DNA of 64,000 bases. It comes from Ruegeria_C sp041537905. Its GTDB lineage: Bacteria; Pseudomonadota; Alphaproteobacteria; Rhodobacterales; Rhodobacteraceae. The stretch is from contig NZ_JBGRUO010000013.1 of the NCBI RefSeq assembly GCF_041537905.1, forward strand, positions 62,001 to 126,000, given 5' to 3'. Below the pieces are notes generated by a model. That model saw nothing but the letters and a program-made list of their open reading frames with translations. It did no database searches and was not told where the DNA came from. This document shows positions 35,088-44,700 of the stretch, in pieces. The translations under genes and the position numbers were made by a program. The stretch's first letter is position 1. Each line of letters opens with the position of its first letter.

Positions 35088-35874
35088 CCCCGTGGCTCCA
35101 GCTGGACCACGGGCTTTCGGCGCTTTGCGGTCGGTAGCGGCGGTCATAGGTCTTGGAGTAAAGGCAGCTTTCGTCAAAGCCTTCGCCTGCCAAAGCCGGG
35201 CCGACCAGAATGAGCGCGGTGCGTGAGATACTGTCGTCCAGCGCCGCCTTGAGGGTACCCAGCGTGGCGCGGATGATCCGCTCATCGGGCCAGCTAGCGC
35301 GGTAGACCACCGCCACCGGGCAATCCGCGCCATAAGCGGGGGTCAGATCCGCTATCACCGTGTCGAGATTGCCGATCGACAGGTGAATGGCCAGCGTCGC
35401 CCCGGTGCGGGCGAAGTTTTCCAGCGTCTCGCCCTCGGGCATGGACGAGGCGCGCCCCGGCGTGCGGGTCAGCACCACCGATTGCGCCAGGCCGGGCAGC
35501 GTCAGCTCGGTTCCCAAAGCAGCGGCGGCGGCAGCAAAGGATGGTACACCGGGAGTGACGCTGACGGGAATGCCCATCTCTTTCAGCCGCCTGATCTGTT
35601 CACCCATGGCAGACCAGACCGACAAGTCCCCGGAATGCAATCGCGCCACATCCTTGCCCTCGGCATGGGCGGTGGCGATCTCGCCCATGATCTGATCCAG
35701 ATCCATCGGCGCGGTGTTGATGATCTTTGCGCCCTCGGGGCAATGGCCCAGAATCTCTTCCGGCACCAGTGAACCGGCATAAAGGCAGACCGGGCAGGCG
35801 GCGATGATATCGCGCCCGCGCAGGGTCAGCAGGTCTGCGGCGCCCGGTCCGGCGCCGATGAAATGAACGGTCAT
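35080..35874 (-). CDS. cobM: Precorrin-4 C11-methyltransferase
   Basis: CobM methylates C-11 of precorrin-4. The 264-residue SAM enzyme starts TVHFIGAGPGAADLLTLRG and has the conserved loops VARLHSGDLSVWSAM and VTPGVPSFAAAAA, then VVYRASWPDERIIRATL. The overlap of 4 bases with cobE and 8 with cobB shows coupled translation. The length and motifs are those of other CobM/CbiF proteins. Confidence 0.94.
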   Translation of the reverse strand: MTVHFIGAGPGAADLLTLRGRDIIAACPVCLYAGSLVPEEILGHCPEGAKIINTAPMDLDQIMGEIATAHAEGKDVARLHSGDLSVWSAMGEQIRRLKEMGIPVSVTPGVPSFAAAAAALGTELTLPGLAQSVVLTRTPGRASSMPEGETLENFARTGATLAIHLSIGNLDTVIADLTPAYGADCPVAVVYRASWPDERIIRATLGTLKAALDDSISRTALILVGPALAGEGFDESCLYSKTYDRRYRPQSAESPWSSWSHGDD

Positions 35875-36239
35875 GTCTGTCCTCCGATGGCGACCGCGCA
35901 GGTGGCGAGGCGGTCGGTCGAGATATATCTGGGGGCGATCAGGCGCGCATCCGGCCCGGCAGCGGCAAGTGCTGCGGCCTCGGCCACGCTGCCGGTGCCG
36001 CGTTCGGTCGCGCTGCGTTGGGACTGGGTGAGTGTTCTGGCCGCGCTCAAGACGGCGGCCTCAACGCGCAGAACGGGTACATGCAATTCCGCGGCCAAAG
36101 TTCTCAGGGCAGGGTGCGCCGCCTTGTCGTCGGCCGTGGCCAGCGCGGTGACAAAGTGATCTCGCGCTGCGCGTCGATAGACATCATGCAGGCTTTCCGC
36201 TGTCGCGACAGAGGCAAATCCGAACCCGGCCACGATCAT
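35871..36239 (-). CDS. cobE: Cobalamin biosynthesis protein CobE (CbiG C-terminal-like)
   Basis: A 122-residue protein related to the C-terminal domain of CbiG. It shows MIVAGFGFASVATAESLHDV at the start and SVAEAAALAAAGPDARLIAPR near the end. CobE is needed in the aerobic pathway, probably for handling an intermediate near precorrin-3B/4; its exact reaction is not settled. Start and stop overlap the neighbours cobL and cobM by 4 bases each. Confidence 0.88.
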   Translation of the reverse strand: MIVAGFGFASVATAESLHDVYRRAARDHFVTALATADDKAAHPALRTLAAELHVPVLRVEAAVLSAARTLTQSQRSATERGTGSVAEAAALAAAGPDARLIAPRYISTDRLATCAVAIGGQT

Positions 36240-37435
36240 AGTGTCACACTCCATTGCACCACCGGATAGGCTGCTTTCCAGCCCCGGCGCGGCCCGAGGG
36301 GACCTGCCTGCGCCAATTCGATCCGCAGCAGGTCGCCGCCCAGCTTTTCGTGCCAAAGGGCCAGCAGCGCCTCGCTTTCCAGCGTCACCGCATTGGCGAC
36401 CAGCCGTGTGCCGCTTGGCAGATAGGCTTTGAGCCATTCCAGCAAGGCCTTGCTCAGCCCACCGCCGATAAAGACGATATCGGGCATGGGTAATCCGGCC
36501 AGCGCCCCTGGCGCTTCGCCCTGCACCACATTCAACCGGTCGACCCCCAGAGCGTCAGCGTTGCGGCGGATGCGCTCTGCTCTCTCCGCGCGGGGCTCGA
36601 TCGTGGTTGCGGTCAGGCTGTCATGGCTCAGCAGCCATTCGATCCCGATCGACCCACTGCCGCCGCCGATATCCCACAGATGTTCCCCCGGTTTCGGAGC
36701 CAGCGCCGACAGGGTAAGTGCCCGGATCGGGCGTTTGGTGATCTGCCCGTCGCTTTCAAAGACCTCATCCGGCAGCCCGCTCGCTTTGGGGAGAGTGCCG
36801 CCATCACCGCGTATCTCAAGGCCAACGCAAACCGGGTGCTGGACGTCGTCAAAAGACAGGGCTTCAGCCGTTGTCGAGCGATGGCGTTCTCGCGGCCCAC
36901 CAAGCGCCTCCAGCACATGGAGGTGACTGTCGCCGAACCCCATCTCGCTTAGCCAATCTGCAAGGGTCTGAACCGCTGCGCCATCCCGCATCAGGACCAG
37001 CATCCGCACACCCGGCGACAGGTGCGGGCGCAAGCGGGTGAGCGGGGCGGCATGCAGACCCAGCGTCAGCACCTGTTCCAGCGGCCAGGCGAGGCGGGCG
37101 GCTGCCAGCGAGAGGCTCGATTGTCCGGGCAGGGCGGTCCATTCGCTCGGCTCGAAGTGCCGCGCGATCACGCTTCCCGCGCCGAACCAGAACGGATCGC
37201 CCGAGGCCAGCACCACAACGCGCTTGCCCCGCAGATTTTCGAGCAGTGGCAAACCGTCCGAAAACGGCACCGGCCATTCCACCCGTTCCGCCGCGCTTTC
37301 GGGGACCAGGGACAGGTGGCGGGGCGGGCCCATCACCACCTCGGCGCTGTCGAGAATTTGGCGGCTTGCGGGGGGCAGGCCATCCGGTCCATCTTCGCCC
37401 AAACCGATGACGGTCAGCCACGGATGCTCAGCCAT
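36236..37435 (-). CDS. cobL: Precorrin-6Y C5,15-methyltransferase (decarboxylating)
   Basis: CobL methylates C-5 and C-15 and removes the acetate at C-12. The 399 residues combine a CbiE-like N-terminal half (LTVIGLGEDGPDGLPPAS, VVVLASGDPFWFGAG) and a CbiT-like C-terminal half with LWDIGGGSGSIGIEWLL and the later GEAPGALAGLPMPDIVFIGGG. The ATG at 37435 is interlocked with the start of cobK: the two codons share the bases CATG on opposite strands. The gene thus has no upstream space of its own on this strand. Confidence 0.93.
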   Translation of the reverse strand: MAEHPWLTVIGLGEDGPDGLPPASRQILDSAEVVMGPPRHLSLVPESAAERVEWPVPFSDGLPLLENLRGKRVVVLASGDPFWFGAGSVIARHFEPSEWTALPGQSSLSLAAARLAWPLEQVLTLGLHAAPLTRLRPHLSPGVRMLVLMRDGAAVQTLADWLSEMGFGDSHLHVLEALGGPRERHRSTTAEALSFDDVQHPVCVGLEIRGDGGTLPKASGLPDEVFESDGQITKRPIRALTLSALAPKPGEHLWDIGGGSGSIGIEWLLSHDSLTATTIEPRAERAERIRRNADALGVDRLNVVQGEAPGALAGLPMPDIVFIGGGLSKALLEWLKAYLPSGTRLVANAVTLESEALLALWHEKLGGDLLRIELAQAGPLGPRRGWKAAYPVVQWSVTL

Positions 37436-38198
37436 GCCGCACCCCGCGAACCCCAACATTCTGATCCTGGGCGGCACAACCGAGGCCAATGCGCTGGCCC
37501 GCGCGCTTGTCGCGCGGGGCTTGAACGCGACCTATTCTTATGCGGGTCGAGTGGAGACGCCGCGCCCGCAGCCCCTGCCAACCCGGATCGGCGGCTTTGG
37601 AGGTGTCGAGGGCCTGAGCGCTTATATCCGCGACAAGGCCGTGACCCATGTGATCGACGCCACCCATCCCTTTGCCGCCCAGATGAGCCGCAACGCGGTT
37701 GCTGCCTGCGCGCAGACCGGTACCGCTCTGGCGGCGCTGGTGCGCCCGCCCTGGCAGGCGCGCGCCGGTGACAGATGGCAGCACGTCGCGGATATCGCTG
37801 GCGCGGTCGGCGCACTCGCGGGACCCGCCAAACGGGTCTTCCTTGCGGTTGGACGCCTGCATCTCGATGAGTTCGCCGCCCAACCCCAGCACCGCTATCT
37901 GCTGCGGCTGGTGGATGAGCCGCAACATATCCCGCTGCCCGATGCGGATGTGGTGGTCGCGCGCGGTCCCTTCTCGCTGGAGGATGACATCGCGCTGATG
38001 ACCCAGCACGAGATCCAGCTGGTGGTGTCCAAAAACGCTGGCGGCAGCGGCGCGCGCGCCAAGATCGATGCGGCGCGAGAGCTTGGCCTGCCGGCCCTGA
38101 TGATCGACCGACCCGTTCTGCCTGCGCGCGAGGAATGCGCCACGCCGGATCAGGTTCTGGACTGGCTCGCTCATTCCGGGGTGAACCTTGGCGTGTAA
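37434..38198 (+). CDS. cobK: Precorrin-6A reductase
   Basis: CobK reduces precorrin-6A to 6B with NADPH. The 254-residue protein shows NILILGGTTEANALARALV, HVIDATHPFAAQMSRNA, LRLVDEP, VARGPFSLEDDIALM and VVSKNAGGSGARAKIDAAREL, all characteristic. It is the only B12 gene of the locus on the plus strand: its start overlaps that of cobL by 2 bases, and its end overlaps that of cobJ by 28 bases, so it lies inverted inside the run. The frame is open upstream over cobL, but homology begins at the ATG at 37434. Confidence 0.93.
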   Translation: MPHPANPNILILGGTTEANALARALVARGLNATYSYAGRVETPRPQPLPTRIGGFGGVEGLSAYIRDKAVTHVIDATHPFAAQMSRNAVAACAQTGTALAALVRPPWQARAGDRWQHVADIAGAVGALAGPAKRVFLAVGRLHLDEFAAQPQHRYLLRLVDEPQHIPLPDADVVVARGPFSLEDDIALMTQHEIQLVVSKNAGGSGARAKIDAARELGLPALMIDRPVLPAREECATPDQVLDWLAHSGVNLGV

Positions 38199-38923
38199 AG
38201 GATTGGCGGGCCTTGCCTTTCGATGATCTTGGTGCGCGAGGAACCGACAATAACCATAGTGCGCATATCGGCCATCTCGGGTGTCGCCTCGGCCAGGGTT
38301 GCGATGTTCAGCGCTTCATCCGGGGTCGAAACCGCGCGCGCAAAGAGGATCAGCCGCTCGGGTTCACACTCCTCGCGCAGGATTTCCAGCGTCTTTACAA
38401 ACCCTTCCGGGCGGGATTTCGAGCGCGGGTTGTAGAAGGCCATTGCAAAATCCGCCTGCGCGGCGAGGCGCAGACGCTTTTCGATCAGGCCCCAGGGCTT
38501 GAGATTGTCGCTGAGATTGATGGTGCAGAAATCATGCCCCAGCGGCGCGCCCGCACGGGCCGAGGCGGCCAGCATGGCGGTGATGCCAGGCAGCACCGAG
38601 ACCTCCAGATCGCGCCAGGCGGCGGGGCCGTTTTCCACCGCCTCGAACACGGCAGAGGCCATCGCAAACACACCGGGATCGCCGGAGGACACCACGACAA
38701 CGCGCTTGCCTTCGGCGGCCATCTGCAAGGCGTGTTGCGAGCGGTCGATCTCAACCCTGTTATCCGAGGCATGCAGAGTCAGCCCCGCGCGCTTGGCCAC
38801 CCGCGCGACGTAAGGAATGTAGCCCACTACATCGGTGGCCTCGGCCAAGGCACCGCTGACCTCGGGCGTGACCAGGGCGGCATCGCCGGGGCCAAGCCCC
38901 GCGATCTTGACCCATCCGCTCAT
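38171..38923 (-). CDS. cobJ: Precorrin-3B C17-methyltransferase
   Basis: CobJ methylates C-17 and contracts the ring. The 250-residue protein shows VKIAGLGPGDAALVTPEV, VVVVSSGDPGVFAMASA, VLPGITAMLAASARAGAPLGHDF and NPRSKSRPEGFVKTLEILR, the last being diagnostic for CobJ/CbiH. It overlaps cobI by 4 bases. After it the transcript would run into cobK antisense, so termination or readthrough here decides how cobL is expressed. Confidence 0.94.
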   Translation of the reverse strand: MSGWVKIAGLGPGDAALVTPEVSGALAEATDVVGYIPYVARVAKRAGLTLHASDNRVEIDRSQHALQMAAEGKRVVVVSSGDPGVFAMASAVFEAVENGPAAWRDLEVSVLPGITAMLAASARAGAPLGHDFCTINLSDNLKPWGLIEKRLRLAAQADFAMAFYNPRSKSRPEGFVKTLEILREECEPERLILFARAVSTPDEALNIATLAEATPEMADMRTMVIVGSSRTKIIERQGPPILYTPRFTPE

Positions 38924-39648
38924 GGCCGCCGTCCTTGCCCATGCACGATGATGATCGAGAAATAGGGGGTGATCCCGTCACAGGCCTCGCTGAGCTTGGT
39001 GACCGTCTGATTGGGCATCTGGGCATATTCGACAATCCAGGCCCGGTCATAAAGCCCGGCGGATTTCAGCGCCCGTTTCACCTTGTCGATATTGCGCCCG
39101 ATCTTCATCACCACCAGCGCGTCGGTCCGCGCCATGCGTTCCGCCAGCATCGCCTCGGGAAGGGTGCCGACCAGCACGGTCAGCACATCATCACCCCAGG
39201 TGATGGGATCGCCCGTCGCCGTCCATGCCCCGGACATGCCGGTGATGGCAGGCACCACCTCGACCGGAGCTTCGCCGCGCAAGCGGCTGTAAAGATGCAT
39301 GAAAGAGCCGTAGAAAAACGGATCACCCTCGCAGAGGACAACCACGTTCTGGCCCTGATCCGACAGGTCCTTTAGCCGCGCAGTGCAGTCTTCGTAGAAA
39401 TCCGCCAGCAGCGCGTTGTAACGCGGATCGGTCACCGCGATTTCCGTGGTCACCGGGTATTCCATCGGGAATTCAGTGGCCGTTTCAGGAATCATGCCAT
39501 TGACGATTTTGCGCGCCTGCCCGGTGCGGCCCGCTTTACGGAAATAGGCCACATGTTGTGCGCCGCGCAGCAGCCGGTCGGCCCGGACGCTCATCAGGTC
39601 CGGATCACCGGGTCCAAGGCCGACGCCATATATGGTGCCAACGCTCAT
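38920..39648 (-). CDS. cobI: Precorrin-2 C20-methyltransferase
   Basis: CobI methylates C-20 of precorrin-2. The 242-residue enzyme starts MSVGTIYGVGLGPGDPDLMS and has VVVLCEGDPFFYGSFMHLY, EVVPAITGMSGAW and VVMKIGRNIDKVKRAL. The ATG at 39648 overlaps the cobH stop (ATGA); the open frame upstream has no homology. It is internal to the cobW-to-cobJ operon. Confidence 0.94.
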   Translation of the reverse strand: MSVGTIYGVGLGPGDPDLMSVRADRLLRGAQHVAYFRKAGRTGQARKIVNGMIPETATEFPMEYPVTTEIAVTDPRYNALLADFYEDCTARLKDLSDQGQNVVVLCEGDPFFYGSFMHLYSRLRGEAPVEVVPAITGMSGAWTATGDPITWGDDVLTVLVGTLPEAMLAERMARTDALVVMKIGRNIDKVKRALKSAGLYDRAWIVEYAQMPNQTVTKLSEACDGITPYFSIIIVHGQGRRP

Positions 39649-40274
39649 TCGGCGCGGCTCGCGACGGCGTTGATGGCGGCCACGGTGATGGCGGAGCCGC
39701 CCAGACGGCCCTTGACGATACAGGAGGGGACCGGCTGTGCCTCCCACAGGGCATCCTTGCTCTCGACGGCACCGACAAAGCCCACAGGGCAGCCGATGAT
39801 GGCGGCGGGGCGTGGGCAGTCGGGGTCTTCGAGCATGTTCAGCAGGTGAAACAGGGCCGTGGGCGCGTTGCCGATGGCCACCAGCGCGCCAGCCAGATGC
39901 GGTCGCCACAGTTCCAGCGCCGCTGCCGAGCGGGTATTGCCCATCTCGGCGGCAAGCGGTCGCACGCGCGCGTCATGCAGGGTACAGATCACCTCGTTAT
40001 CTGCGGGCAGGCGGAAGCGGGTCACGCCTTCGCTGACCATCCGCGCATCACACAGGATCGGCGCGCCCGCTTCCAGCGCGGTGCGGGCGGCGGTGACGAA
40101 ACCGGGAGAAAAGCGCACGAACTCTTCCAGCCCGACCATCCCGGCGGCGTGGATCATACGGACGGCCACCTGCTCCTCATCGGCGTCGAAACGCGCCAGA
40201 TCGGCCTCGGACCGGATCGTGGCAAAGCTCTGTTTGTAGATCGCCGCGCCATCGGTTTCGTATTCATAAGGCAT
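39645..40274 (-). CDS. cobH: Precorrin-8X methylmutase
   Basis: CobH moves the C-11 methyl to C-12, giving hydrogenobyrinic acid. The 209-residue protein contains RMIHAAGMVGLEEFVRFSP with the catalytic His, ILCDARMVSEGVTRFRLPA, AAIIGCPVGFVGAVESK and GGSAITVAAINAVAS. It shares one base with the cobG stop (TGATG). Length and motifs match CobH/CbiC. Confidence 0.95.
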   Translation of the reverse strand: MPYEYETDGAAIYKQSFATIRSEADLARFDADEEQVAVRMIHAAGMVGLEEFVRFSPGFVTAARTALEAGAPILCDARMVSEGVTRFRLPADNEVICTLHDARVRPLAAEMGNTRSAAALELWRPHLAGALVAIGNAPTALFHLLNMLEDPDCPRPAAIIGCPVGFVGAVESKDALWEAQPVPSCIVKGRLGGSAITVAAINAVASRAE

Positions 40275-41401
40275 CAGGTCAGGTCCATACTCATGAGGTC
40301 TTGGGCGGTTAGACCGCGCTGGCAGGGCTCATCCCCCGCGCGGCCCTGTTTGACAAGATCAAATCGTCCGTCGCGGCCTACCAGTGTCAGGTCGCTCGGG
40401 GTCATCCGGGCACAGCCTTTTGCACATCCCGAGACATGCAGAGCGCCGCCTGTATGTGGGGCCAATGCCCTTGCCAGCGCCCGCGTTTCCACTTGCGCTT
40501 GCGGGCAGAGTGGGGCGCCGGGGCAGGCGTCGGTTGTCATGAGCGGATCGGTGCCGCTGGTCACGAACTCCGCAGGAGCGAGCGCCGCCCCGCCTTCCAG
40601 CAGGAACAGCCGCCAGGGCGTGACGCGCAACGCCGATGCCCCGGACGTGCTGATCAGGTCTGACAATGCGCGCGCGGGAAGCTGGCCGAAGGGCGCGCCA
40701 TAGAGCGGACCCAGAGCGGTCTGGCCCGGTTCGATGCGTTTGCCGAGCGGGCCCGGTGTACTGCCTTGCCAGTCGATGGGCAAGGCTGTTGAGCCGATCA
40801 GCCGCGCCATGCGTCGCGTCTCCTGCGTGGCGCTTTGCGAGAACCAGCAGGCAAGCTCGATCAGCCGGGTGATCGCGTCGCGCTCGGTCACGGCCCGCCC
40901 GGTTTCGGCCCCGTCAGCCCGCAGGATCAGCCCATCCTGACCACGCTCGACCCGGATATCGGCAGAGTCCTGTGCCAGCAGACGCGCGGGACCGGTATCG
41001 ATGGCAAATCCAAATTTCGCTGGCAGGGCGGGCAACTGGTCCAAACGGTCGATCAGTTCCTGCGTCAGCCGCGCCGTCAGGTCGTCCTGCTGATAAAGCG
41101 GCGAGACCAGGATGTTGCGCTTTACCTCGATGCCCGGTTCGGCATCCAGCAGACCAAGCGCCGACAACTCCTCCAGCAGGGGTTGATGATCGGTTTCGGT
41201 CACGCCGCGCAGTTGCAGATTGGCGCGGTTGGTCAGGTCGATGGTGCCATTGCCAAACCGCTCGGCTGCGGCGCAAAGGCCAAGGGCCTGATCGGTGTTC
41301 AACCGCGCCAGGCGGGGCCGCACCCGCACCACCAGACCGTCGCCGGACATCATCGGGCGATGGGCACCGGGGCACCATCCCTGCACCACGGGGGCGGTCA
41401 T
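40274..41401 (-). CDS. cobG: Precorrin-3B synthase
   Basis: CobG is the oxygen-dependent monooxygenase that makes precorrin-3B and so marks the aerobic pathway. The 375-residue protein is related to nitrite/sulfite reductases: two ferredoxin-like half domains (NLTNRANLQLRGVTETD appears in the N-terminal half) and cysteines for a 4Fe-4S centre in DACPGAPLCPQAQ and VSGCAKGCARM. A mononuclear iron is also used in the known enzyme. It overlaps cobN by 4 bases. Confidence 0.93.
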   Translation of the reverse strand: MTAPVVQGWCPGAHRPMMSGDGLVVRVRPRLARLNTDQALGLCAAAERFGNGTIDLTNRANLQLRGVTETDHQPLLEELSALGLLDAEPGIEVKRNILVSPLYQQDDLTARLTQELIDRLDQLPALPAKFGFAIDTGPARLLAQDSADIRVERGQDGLILRADGAETGRAVTERDAITRLIELACWFSQSATQETRRMARLIGSTALPIDWQGSTPGPLGKRIEPGQTALGPLYGAPFGQLPARALSDLISTSGASALRVTPWRLFLLEGGAALAPAEFVTSGTDPLMTTDACPGAPLCPQAQVETRALARALAPHTGGALHVSGCAKGCARMTPSDLTLVGRDGRFDLVKQGRAGDEPCQRGLTAQDLMSMDLT

Positions 41402-44400
41402 GAGCCTGCCTCCAGCCCGGCGCGGATCGAGTTGCGGCGGGTGTCCCAGAGCCCGGCCTCATAAAGCGCTCGGAACTTGTCTGCCATGGCCTGATGTGCC
41501 TGGGGATTGGCCTCTTGCAGAAAGGCATCCACGTCGGGATCGCCCAAGGTGGCATCGTGATAGAGGTCAAAGAGATGCGGCGCCACACTGCCGGACAGAT
41601 GCGCAAAAGAGGCCATGTGATCCAGCGTCGCGGCGATTTCGGCGGCACCGCGGAAACCGTGACGCTGCATGCCCGCGATCCAGCCGGGATTGGCGGCGCG
41701 GGCACGCACCACGCGCGCGATTTCCTCGGGCAGGGTGCGGGCACGCGGCGTGGCCGGGTTGGTGTTGTCCAGATGGTAGAGCTTGGCGCTGCCGCCGGTG
41801 ACAGCCTTGGCCGCCGCAAACCCGCCCTCATGCGTGGCATAGTCGTTGGCCAGCAGCAAATCGGATTCGGCCAGGTCCTGCGGGTGCACGAAACTATCGG
41901 CCTGGGTCACGCGGTCGCGGATGCCAGCGGCGTCGCGGACAATATGCTCGCCCTCCAATGCAAAGGCGCTGGCGTCCAGCCAGGCGTCACCGGCGGCTTT
42001 GCGGGCGTCATCGGTGTAGGTCTCGCTCAGATGACCCATGCCCAGCCCATAGCTGCCCGGCGCTGGCCCATAGACCCGCGCGGTGGGGCTCTGCCCGGCA
42101 TAGGGGTTCCAGTCGGCGGCTTCATCGCGCGCGCCGAGAGCCCGGATCGCCTGCCCGTAAAGCGCCGACAGCGTCGGGAACACATCGCGGAACAGGCCCG
42201 ACACCCTGAGCGTCACGTCCAGGCGCGGGCGGTCCAAATCGGTGATCGGCAGCACCTCGATACCTGAGACCCGCTCCGAGCCCTTGTCCCAGACCGGCTT
42301 CACCCCCAGCAGATGCAGCGCCATGGCAAATTCCTCACCCGCCGTGCGCATGGTGGCCGAACCCCACAGATCGACGATCAGCCCCTTGGGATAGTCGCCT
42401 TCCTCCTGCAAATGCCGCCGCACCAGTTCCTCGGCGAGCTTCACGCCCTGCGCGTAGGCCGCCCGAGTCGGCACCGAACGCGGGTCGGTGGTGTAGAGGT
42501 TTCGCCCGGTGGGCAGCACATCGTCGCGCCCGCGATAAGGCGAGCCGGAGGGGCCAGCATCGATCCGCTTGCCTGCAAGCGCGTCCAGCAGCCCCTGGCG
42601 TTCGGCGATTGCAGATGCGGAGGCGTCGAAGGGCCCGGCCACCTCGGGCGCGCGGCCAAAGATGTGCAGCCCGTCGCCGAACTGGCTTTCCTTGATGTCG
42701 CAGACGAAGCGGTCGATGCGGGTGATGGCCTCGGCACTGCAGGTGGCCTGATTCAGGCCAAGATCGTTCTCCAGACCGATCGCCTGCGCCTCGTCGCGGA
42801 TATCTGCCTGCAGCCGGTCGCGGCGTTTCGGATCCAGCCCGTCGGCGTTCGAGAATTCGTCCAGCAGCGATTCCAGCCGCACCATCCGGTCCGGCGTGCC
42901 GCTTTCTTTCAGTGCGGGCGGAATATGGCCAAGTGTAATCGCCCCGATCCTGCGTTTGGCCTGGGCGGCCTCACCGGGATCGTTGACGATGAACGGGTAG
43001 ATCACCGGCAGATCGCGGATCAGCGCCTCGGGCCAGCACTGCGCCGACAGCGCGACAGACTTGCCCGGCAGCCATTCCAGCGTGCCATGGGCGCCGATAT
43101 GGATCAGCGTATCGGCTCCGAGGGCCTTTCGCAGCCACAGGTAAAACGCCACATAGCCATGGCGCGGGGTGCGCGACAGGTCGTGATACTCGTCCTCTCG
43201 CGCTTCAACCGTGCCGCGTTCGGGTTGCAGGGCAACCAGTGCCTTGCCACGCCGAAGGGCGGTGAAGCGGAACGCATCACCGGCAAAGCTGGGATCGTCC
43301 TCGGGCCTGCCCCAGACGGTGTCGAGGTCGCCGCGAAGCTGCTCCGGCAATTCGGCGAGAGCTGCCAAGTAATCCTCCAACGACCACGAAATCCGCGCGT
43401 CAAGCAACGTATCAGCAATTGGGGCGGCGGGGGCGGTGTCATAGCCCTCGCCCTGTAGATCGGACAGCATCGCCTCGGCCGAAGCCAACGCGTCCAGACC
43501 CACCGCATGGGCCATCTGCCAGTCTTTGCCGGGATAGGTCGACAGGACAAGCGCGGGCGCCTGTTCGGATTTCGGTTTGTTGTTGAGCTTCAGCCAGCCC
43601 GAAACGCGGTCGACAATGGCCTCGATCCGCTCCGGCTCGGCCCGGTGGGCGAAGCGGGAATACTCCAAATGCGGGTCGCGCTTGCCCGGTTCCTTGAAGG
43701 ACGCGATGCCCGCCGAGATGCGCCCGTCCACTTCCGGCAAGACCACATGCATGGCCAGATCGGCGGGCGAGAGACCTCGTTCGGCCTCCTCCCACGCCTT
43801 GCGGCGGGATGTGGATAGCGCGACCTGAAACACGGGAACCCCGGCAGCATCCAGCGGTGACGTGCCGGATGCCCCTTTGCCCGAAAACGAGGTGGCGTTG
43901 ACGATGGCGGCGGGTGCAAGCGCGACCACCTTTTCTGACAGCCAATCCGCCGCGCGGGGCGCTTTTAGCGAAGGTGCAAAAAGCCCCAATGCATCGAACC
44001 CGCGCGCGCGGAGGGCTCGGATCAGCGCGGCGATGGGGGCGGTGTCGGCGGAGGTCAGATACGCGCGGTAGAAGCTGACCAGAATGCGCGGTTTGTCAGC
44101 CCCCAAACCCGTCTCGGGGTCGATCACTCCGCGATCGGGGCACCATGCGCCACATTCGGGGATCGTCTTGGCGCCCATGACCGGCCCGGCATAGAGCCCG
44201 GTTGCCAGCGCCATCTGTGCCAGTGCCGCCTGCGCGGCCACCTCGCCGCCAGTGTCACACAGATGCGCCAGCCGCCGCAGGGTCGAGACGGGCAGGGTGG
44301 AGTAGGCATCGAGCCGCGTATCCTCGCGCCCATCGGCGGGCAGAACCGCCAGCGCGAGGCCCTTGCGCTGCGCGAGGCTCAACACCTGTTGCAGCCCGTA

Positions 44401-44691
44401 GGACCAGTAGGGCACCCCGCCGATCAGGCGGATCAGGATGCCTTTGGCCCCCTCCAGCGTCTGTTCCACATAGGTGTCGACCGAAAGGGGATGCTTCAGC
44501 GCGGTCAGGTTGGCAAGCCTCAGGCTCGGCATCCGCCCGTCTGGTCCGCCACCGCGATGCCAGCCTGCCGCGAAAGCGCCGAGGTCGCTGTCGGAGAAAG
44601 ACAAAACCACCAGATCCGCCGGGCTCTGGCCCAGATCGGTCGGGGTTTCCGTTTCCTCTAACCCGTGGCTTTCGCGGAAGACGACGTGCAT
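41398..44691 (-). CDS. cobN: Cobaltochelatase subunit CobN
   Basis: CobN is the large, substrate-binding subunit of the ATP-dependent CobNST cobaltochelatase, which inserts Co2+ into hydrogenobyrinic acid a,c-diamide; cobS and cobT are outside the window. The 1,097 residues are shorter than the Pseudomonas denitrificans protein (about 1,275). Conserved parts include ADTLIHIGAHGTLEWLPGKS, with the His residues of the family, and EGDYPKGLIVDLWGSATMRT, plus GLGMGHLSETYTDDARKAAG near 900. The ATG at 44691 gives the expected start HVVFRESHG. It lies 9 bases after cobW. Confidence 0.95.
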   Translation of the reverse strand: MHVVFRESHGLEETETPTDLGQSPADLVVLSFSDSDLGAFAAGWHRGGGPDGRMPSLRLANLTALKHPLSVDTYVEQTLEGAKGILIRLIGGVPYWSYGLQQVLSLAQRKGLALAVLPADGREDTRLDAYSTLPVSTLRRLAHLCDTGGEVAAQAALAQMALATGLYAGPVMGAKTIPECGAWCPDRGVIDPETGLGADKPRILVSFYRAYLTSADTAPIAALIRALRARGFDALGLFAPSLKAPRAADWLSEKVVALAPAAIVNATSFSGKGASGTSPLDAAGVPVFQVALSTSRRKAWEEAERGLSPADLAMHVVLPEVDGRISAGIASFKEPGKRDPHLEYSRFAHRAEPERIEAIVDRVSGWLKLNNKPKSEQAPALVLSTYPGKDWQMAHAVGLDALASAEAMLSDLQGEGYDTAPAAPIADTLLDARISWSLEDYLAALAELPEQLRGDLDTVWGRPEDDPSFAGDAFRFTALRRGKALVALQPERGTVEAREDEYHDLSRTPRHGYVAFYLWLRKALGADTLIHIGAHGTLEWLPGKSVALSAQCWPEALIRDLPVIYPFIVNDPGEAAQAKRRIGAITLGHIPPALKESGTPDRMVRLESLLDEFSNADGLDPKRRDRLQADIRDEAQAIGLENDLGLNQATCSAEAITRIDRFVCDIKESQFGDGLHIFGRAPEVAGPFDASASAIAERQGLLDALAGKRIDAGPSGSPYRGRDDVLPTGRNLYTTDPRSVPTRAAYAQGVKLAEELVRRHLQEEGDYPKGLIVDLWGSATMRTAGEEFAMALHLLGVKPVWDKGSERVSGIEVLPITDLDRPRLDVTLRVSGLFRDVFPTLSALYGQAIRALGARDEAADWNPYAGQSPTARVYGPAPGSYGLGMGHLSETYTDDARKAAGDAWLDASAFALEGEHIVRDAAGIRDRVTQADSFVHPQDLAESDLLLANDYATHEGGFAAAKAVTGGSAKLYHLDNTNPATPRARTLPEEIARVVRARAANPGWIAGMQRHGFRGAAEIAATLDHMASFAHLSGSVAPHLFDLYHDATLGDPDVDAFLQEANPQAHQAMADKFRALYEAGLWDTRRNSIRAGLEAGS

Positions 44692-44700
44692 CGGGGGTCC

